Source of the DNA: Porifericola rhodea
GTDB taxonomy: Bacteria > Bacteroidota > Bacteroidia > Cytophagales > Cyclobacteriaceae
Direction: 5' to 3'
Length of the DNA stretch: 64,000 nt
NCBI RefSeq assembly: GCF_030506305.1
Contig: NZ_CP119421.1
Span: 1,108,354-1,172,353 of the forward strand
Shown: positions 60,164 to 64,000 of the stretch, piece after piece
Layout of the letters: each line of letters starts with the position of its first letter
Numbering within the stretch: the first letter of the stretch is position 1
Made by a program: the position numbers and the translations under genes
Notes under the pieces: generated by a model
The model's database searches: none
Seen by the model: only the letters and a program-made list of their open reading frames with translations
Told to the model about the DNA's origin: nothing

Positions 60164-60244
60164 TCAAAGTACACAATATACTGCCCAGGCAGCACAGGCT
60201 AACGTTACTTTAATCGCTATTGCATATCTTTTTCTGGTATCCAT
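60164..60244 (-). CDS. Possible 26-residue membrane microprotein
   Basis: A frame of 26 codons: MDTRKRYAIAIKVT, then a hydrophobic LACAAWAVYCVL tail with two Cys. The charged start followed by about 17 nonpolar residues fits a single-pass membrane peptide. It lies in a 424-base gap between the SDR gene and the TPR kinase gene, and a strong terminator follows 20 bases after the stop, so a short transcript is made here. A -7-like box AACCTTTG lies about 40 bases upstream (60283-60290, minus). No Shine-Dalgarno. No family known to me; it could also be a small RNA. Confidence 0.45.
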   Translation of the reverse strand: MDTRKRYAIAIKVTLACAAWAVYCVL

Positions 60245-60392
60245 AGCTTTTCATTTTAAAACTCTAAGCTAAACCTCAAGATTGTGCCAAAGGTTCACTT
60301 GTATTGTATTTTTCTTCATATTACCCATTAAAATTTACAGATCTACCTAAAGAAAAGCTCTATTATTAGAATAATAACAATACAGGACTATA

Positions 60393-61160
60393 CTATTGTT
60401 TACTACCGGGAATCATTACTCCTAAACCTCCATCTATACGGTAGGCTTGCCCCGTCATAAATGCGGCTTTATCGCTACAGAGGTAAGATATAAATTCACC
60501 TACTTCTACAGGCTGGGCTATACGCTTGGTCAGGTGCATGTTTACACACTCCTGATAAGGAATTTCTGGATCGGGAGACTGCTCAAAACCCCAACGGACT
60601 AAAGGCGTATCTACTGTGCCCGGGCATACCGCTACGCAGCGTACTTGTGGGCCGTAGTCTACTGCAATACTACGGGTAAGCCCGATCATAGCCGTCTTGG
60701 AAGTTACATAAGCACAAACATTACCCTGGCTTAGCATTGCCTGCACACTGGATACATTTACGACCACTCCTTTGCCCATCTGCTGCATGTGAGGGATAGC
60801 ATATTTGGCGCAGAAGAAAGCACTCTTCACATTAACATTCATCAACAGATCCCACTCTTCTTCGCTGGTTTCTGTAACCGGAGCATAGCGCTGTATTCCG
60901 GCATTGTTGACCAGATAGCTAGGCTTACCAAACTGGGCCACCCCCTGAGCAATAGCTTCTTTTACCTGCTTCTCTTTTGAGACATCACAGTCGTAAAAAA
61001 CTGCATGCCCGGCAAATTTACCTGCTACCTGTTTTCCGTGTTCAGCATCCGTATCCAGCATAATTACTTTAGCCCCTTCTCTTACAAATACTTCTACCGT
61101 AGCGGCTCCAATTCCTTTACTGGCGCCAGTAATTATAGCTGTTCTGCCTTGATGTTCCAT
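60393..61160 (-). CDS. SDR family NAD(P)-dependent oxidoreductase
   Basis: A 255-residue classical short-chain dehydrogenase. Cofactor motif TGASKGIGAATVEVF near residue 11, NNAGIQRYAPV, the catalytic Ser in VVNVSSVQAM, the YxxxK pair in CAYVTSKTAMIGLTRS and the RYKC-like C-terminal QAYRIDGGLGV. Asp in IMLDTD after the second strand favours NAD. I chose ATG at 61160; the longer frame begins with TTG at 61184. Substrate unknown, perhaps a sugar or polyol; there is no carbohydrate operon around it. Transcribed away from the RidA gene. Confidence 0.86.
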   Translation of the reverse strand: MEHQGRTAIITGASKGIGAATVEVFVREGAKVIMLDTDAEHGKQVAGKFAGHAVFYDCDVSKEKQVKEAIAQGVAQFGKPSYLVNNAGIQRYAPVTETSEEEWDLLMNVNVKSAFFCAKYAIPHMQQMGKGVVVNVSSVQAMLSQGNVCAYVTSKTAMIGLTRSIAVDYGPQVRCVAVCPGTVDTPLVRWGFEQSPDPEIPYQECVNMHLTKRIAQPVEVGEFISYLCSDKAAFMTGQAYRIDGGLGVMIPGSKQ

Positions 61161-61526
61161 AGGTTGTTGTATAGTTATATCCAAAAAATTACCTTATTAA
61201 GATAGACGAAAAATATAGAATATAATTGATTTTAATAAACCCAGATGTAGGGCAAATTCTATAAAACCACTGCCAAATTTTCTTTTATAGTATGTTCAGA
61301 ACACTTAATTAATTTTACTGTAGCACATGAGGATAGTGCACAATTTACCCCTAATGCTTCAGATTGTAGTTTAAAGCTGTGGAGAATTCAACTTTTTTGG
61401 TTATACTAGTCTAATAGCAGCTTGGCAAAATTCATAAAGATCTGTGTTTGAAAGAAAGTAATCGCCAGCCCAATTGAATACGATACAATCAACACTATTA
61501 ATATAAATCAACACAATCTACATTTC
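61161..61526. other. 366-base divergent intergenic region, nothing definite
   Basis: Between the SDR start (minus) and the RidA start (plus). Very AT-rich, with a TTAATTAA palindrome near 61308, no open frame of interest, and no exact TAnnTTTG box; the nearest on the plus strand is TGTGTTTG at about 61443-61450 (seven of eight). Two divergent promoters must lie here. Confidence 0.4.
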
Positions 61527-61991
61527 ATGAAAACACCACGCAGATCAATTTTGAAGAAGCTGATGGCCTCAGTAGCCGGTGTCGCGGGGATAGGAATAAG
61601 TGCTAAAGCTGCTACTACCCCAGACTCAAATAAGGAAGTATATAACGCAACGCCAGAGCCGGGGCAGGAAGTCCCATTATTTTCCGGTTCTGTAAAGCAG
61701 GGAGGCTTTGTATTTGTGGCTGGCAAAGGAGCGCATTTTGAAGGGGATATTAAGGCACATACTGACCATGTACTTAATGAGTTAGAGAAAGAGTTGAAAA
61801 AGGCAGGTTCTTCTATGGATAAAGTTGTAAAGGTGAACGTGTACCTACACGACCTTAATGACTACCACGAGATGAATGAAGTATACCGTGGCCGTTTTGG
61901 CAAAAATCCTCCGGTAAGGACAACCATAGCCACCTACGGAGGGGTCCCCGGCAACTCTCTGGTGGAAATTGACTGCATTGCCTCAGTCTAA
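61527..61991 (+). CDS. RidA-family protein with Tat signal
   Basis: A 154-residue protein. The N-terminus MKTPRRSILKKLMASVAGVA has a twin arginine and a hydrophobic stretch ending in AKAATT, so Tat export is likely. The remaining 120 residues match the RidA/YjgF enamine/imine deaminase family: GGFVFVAGKGAHFEGD, KVVKVNVYLHDLNDYHEMN and PPVRTTIATYGGVPGNSLVE, with the substrate-binding Arg at position 131. RidA is normally cytoplasmic, so an exported copy is unusual. It precedes a Tat-signal PLP enzyme that could release the enamine intermediates RidA hydrolyses. Confidence 0.82.
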   Translation: MKTPRRSILKKLMASVAGVAGIGISAKAATTPDSNKEVYNATPEPGQEVPLFSGSVKQGGFVFVAGKGAHFEGDIKAHTDHVLNELEKELKKAGSSMDKVVKVNVYLHDLNDYHEMNEVYRGRFGKNPPVRTTIATYGGVPGNSLVEIDCIASV

Positions 61992-62083
61992 ACATCTAGC
62001 CTGAGCAGGGCTCCTCTACCCCCTTGTTTCAGGCACCTTTCTGTCAAACTCTACTTATGTAACACTTATTAATTCCTAATCTT

Positions 62084-63301
62084 ATGTTAGATCGCAGACA
62101 ACTCCTCAAGCGTTTGTCCGCCCTACCCTTTGTGGGTGGACTGCTAGGCAGTAGTACTATGGCGCAGGCTGCCACAAACTCTCTTCCTTATCGTGACTAC
62201 TTTGCTGAACTAGGCGTACGTACGTTTATTAATGCTGCCGGTACCTACACCTCTATGACCGGCTCACTGCTCAGAGAAGAAGTAAAAGACGCTTACCAAT
62301 ACGCATCGCAAAACTACGTGATGTTAGACGAACTCCAGGACAAAGTGGGCGAAAGAATTGCTGAACTGATAGGCTGTGAGGCAGCTACGGTCACTTCTGG
62401 TGCCTTTTCTGCCATGACTTTGGGCACTGCCGGCATACTTAGTGGTATGGATGCCGAAAAAGCTGCGATGATTCCTCAACTGGAAGGCAGCGGTATGAAA
62501 AGTGAAGTCATCATACAAAAGTCGCACAACATCGGCTATGCTCATGCCTTACGTAACTGTGGGGTAAAAATGGTGGAGATAGAAACGGAAGAAGAACTCA
62601 AAAATGCGATTAGCGATAAAACTGCGCTCATGATTTTTATCAACGCCTTTGAGCCCAACGGTCAGATAAATGCCCAGGAGTGGCTTAAAATAGCGAAAAA
62701 GAACAATCTACCCGCCATGAATGACTGTGCGGCAGATGTACCTCCGGTAGAAAATCTCTGGAAGTTTACCGAGATGGGCTACGACCTGGTTTGCTTTTCA
62801 GGAGGCAAAGGCATCAGAGGACCTCAAAGCGCAGGACTTTTACTAGGCAAAAAAGAGTTGATAGATGCTGCTCGTTTAAGTGCGCCTCCTCGTGGCGACA
62901 CCGTGGGCAGAGGCATGAAAGTAAATAAAGAAGAAGTGCTGGGAATGCTGGCAGCCCTGGAAGCTTACCTTAATGGAGACCGTGAAGGTGACTGGAAGCT
63001 CTGGGAGCAGCAGGTGGGTCTCATCGCCGACGCTGCCAATACAATAAAGGGAGTAAGCACTAATATTCATGTTCCTCCTATCGCTAATCATGTACCTACT
63101 CTGGGGGTCTCTTGGGATACAAAAAAGGTACGAACTACTGGCGATGAGTTAAAAGAGGTACTTCGCAAAGGGCATCCCTCTATAGAAGTAGCAGGAGGAG
63201 GTAAAGACTCTATCAGCATTACTACCTGGATGCTAAAGCCAGGGCAAGAAAGGATAGTTGCCCGCAGACTGCAGGAAGTGCTCTCTGAGGCCAGTGCCTG
63301 A
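62084..63301 (+). CDS. SelA-like PLP-dependent enzyme with Tat signal (ammonia-lyase/aminotransferase class V fold)
   Basis: A 405-residue PLP enzyme. N-terminus MLDRRQLLKRLSALPFVGGL carries the twin arginine and MAQAATNS a likely cleavage site. The domain resembles the SelA-like group that includes D-glucosaminate-6-phosphate ammonia lyase (DgaE): FINAAGTYTSMTGS, ATVTSGAFSAMTLGTAGI, AMNDCAADVPPVENLWKF and the PLP Lys242 in FSGGKGIRGPQSAGLLLG. Tat export fits a PLP protein that must fold before crossing. Located between an exported RidA and an exported amidohydrolase in one direction, so a periplasmic catabolic set is inferred. Confidence 0.78.
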   Translation: MLDRRQLLKRLSALPFVGGLLGSSTMAQAATNSLPYRDYFAELGVRTFINAAGTYTSMTGSLLREEVKDAYQYASQNYVMLDELQDKVGERIAELIGCEAATVTSGAFSAMTLGTAGILSGMDAEKAAMIPQLEGSGMKSEVIIQKSHNIGYAHALRNCGVKMVEIETEEELKNAISDKTALMIFINAFEPNGQINAQEWLKIAKKNNLPAMNDCAADVPPVENLWKFTEMGYDLVCFSGGKGIRGPQSAGLLLGKKELIDAARLSAPPRGDTVGRGMKVNKEEVLGMLAALEAYLNGDREGDWKLWEQQVGLIADAANTIKGVSTNIHVPPIANHVPTLGVSWDTKKVRTTGDELKEVLRKGHPSIEVAGGGKDSISITTWMLKPGQERIVARRLQEVLSEASA

Positions 63302-63350
63302 TAAGACAGTTTTTTTGGCTGTCATTTTTATACACTAACATAACCTAAAC

Positions 63351-64000
63351 ATGCGATTCAAATCTACAATTATAGGGCTTTTGCTAGGCTTTATAGCTTT
63401 ACATAGCTATGCTCAAAATTACTCTTTACTTCTTAAAGGAGGCCATGTCATTGATCCTAAAAATAACATTGATGGCATTATGGACATTGCTATTAATGCG
63501 GATACTATAGCCCTGGTTGCCAATAATATTGATGAAAGCGAAGCCGAACTGGTGGTAAATGCCAGCGGCCTCTATGTAGTTCCAGGCCTAATAGATCTCC
63601 ACTCGCACAACTTCCACGGCACCGAGCCCGATGCATATCTGAGTAACAGCTTTACCGCGCTACCACCGGATGGCTTCAGCTTTCGTACGGGTGTCACTAC
63701 AGTTGTAGACGTAGGAGGCGCTGGATGGAAGAATTTCTCCACTTTTAAAGAGCAGACTATTGATCGCTCCAAAACCAGAGTGCTTTCATTTCTGAATATT
63801 GTGGGGTCAGGTATGCGTGGAGGACTGTACGAGCAAAACCTGGATGATATGGATGGTAAATTAACCGGGCAAATGGCACAGCAGCACCCTGAAATTGTAG
63901 GAGTTAAGGTAGCCCACTATTCAGGACCAGAGTGGAAGCCGGTAGAGCAGGCAGTTATTGCCGGAGAGATTGCCAACGTACCTGTTATGATAGACTTCGG
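63351..64000 (+). CDS. Amidohydrolase/deacetylase-family metallohydrolase, N-terminal part
   Basis: The frame starts at ATG 63351 and runs out of the window; 216 residues are visible. A Sec signal peptide ends near HSYAQ (residue 21). Dihydroorotase-like fold: GGHVIDPKNNIDGIMDIAI, GLYVVPGLIDLHSHNFHG (metal ligands His84 and His86) and a candidate carboxylated Lys near 186 in VGVKVAHYSG. It matches what I recall of metallohydrolases (EF0837/Atu3266-like) that often pair with SelA-like enzymes and likely deacetylate or hydrolyse amido compounds. Third gene of the 61.5-64 kb set. Confidence 0.82.
   Translation, partial: MRFKSTIIGLLLGFIALHSYAQNYSLLLKGGHVIDPKNNIDGIMDIAINADTIALVANNIDESEAELVVNASGLYVVPGLIDLHSHNFHGTEPDAYLSNSFTALPPDGFSFRTGVTTVVDVGGAGWKNFSTFKEQTIDRSKTRVLSFLNIVGSGMRGGLYEQNLDDMDGKLTGQMAQQHPEIVGVKVAHYSGPEWKPVEQAVIAGEIANVPVMIDF

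Noticed and set aside
61999-62034. GCCTGA/TCAGGC hairpin between RidA and PLP-enzyme genes as a terminator
   Set aside because: Six-base stem with a 24-base loop and no T-run; co-transcription of the two genes is at least as likely.
1-64000. CRISPR arrays, tRNA/rRNA genes, insertion sequences, phage genes
   Set aside because: No regularly spaced repeats, cloverleaf-like blocks, transposase or integrase motifs were seen on reading both strands; absence judged by eye only.

Overview
The window looks like chromosomal DNA of a free-living member of the Bacteroidota, most likely an aerobic (perhaps marine) Cytophagales relative. This rests on several family signatures: FucP-type sugar transporter, tryptophan 2,3-dioxygenase, MacB/FtsX permeases of about 800 residues, a chorismate-binding PabB beside a PabC-like lyase, an LptC/PpiD envelope cluster, TAnnTTTG-type -7 promoter boxes, and almost no Shine-Dalgarno sequences. 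The taxonomic placement is inference. I see no rRNA, tRNA, CRISPR array, prophage or insertion sequence.

Layout. 1-7.1 kb: end of a SAF-domain oxidoreductase, then a minus-strand block (Tat-exported sugar isomerase-like lipoprotein, tryptophan dioxygenase, small lipoprotein, dapA, zinc-ribbon methyltransferase, TVP38 membrane protein, alanine racemase). 7.3-12.2 kb: guaB, then a complete partner-switching module (membrane SpoIIE-type phosphatase, STAS antagonist, RsbW-like kinase) and a DUF721/DciA protein. 12.3-19 kb: aspartate kinase, ribH, a TPR membrane protein, pdhA, recF, and a Na+/H+ antiporter-like protein. 19.1-27.3 kb: an envelope-biogenesis run (coaX, beta-barrel protein, TPR protein, lptC, small membrane protein, DUF21/CBS protein, PpiD-like isomerase). 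27.5-30 kb: GMC oxidoreductase with its Tat-targeted small subunit.

30-44.1 kb is the most distinctive region: three intact FtsX/MacB-type permeases and one decayed permease, with no ATPase, next to a sigma-54-dependent response regulator and its histidine kinase. Both permease promoters carry the same tandem palindromic operator (17 of 20 positions identical between the strong sites) followed by similar -24/-12-like boxes. I infer that the adjacent two-component system controls them. 44.1-50.8 kb: ceramidase-like protein, small proteins, FucP-type transporter, serine hydrolase, Ca/Na antiporter, DUF202. 50.8-55.5 kb: LacI-type regulator and a symporter/inositol oxygenase/nitrilase operon with a LacI-like operator. 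55.5-61.2 kb: acyl-ACP thioesterase, pabC/pabB, a TPR histidine kinase, a 26-codon microgene with its own terminator, and a short-chain dehydrogenase. 61.5-64 kb: an apparently exported pathway made of a Tat-signal RidA protein, a Tat-signal SelA-like PLP enzyme and a Sec-signal amidohydrolase (cut by the window end).

Best leads for something new: the shared tandem operator of the permease regulon, the exported RidA/PLP-enzyme/amidohydrolase set, the 26-residue microprotein, and the control region of the small secreted protein at 43684.
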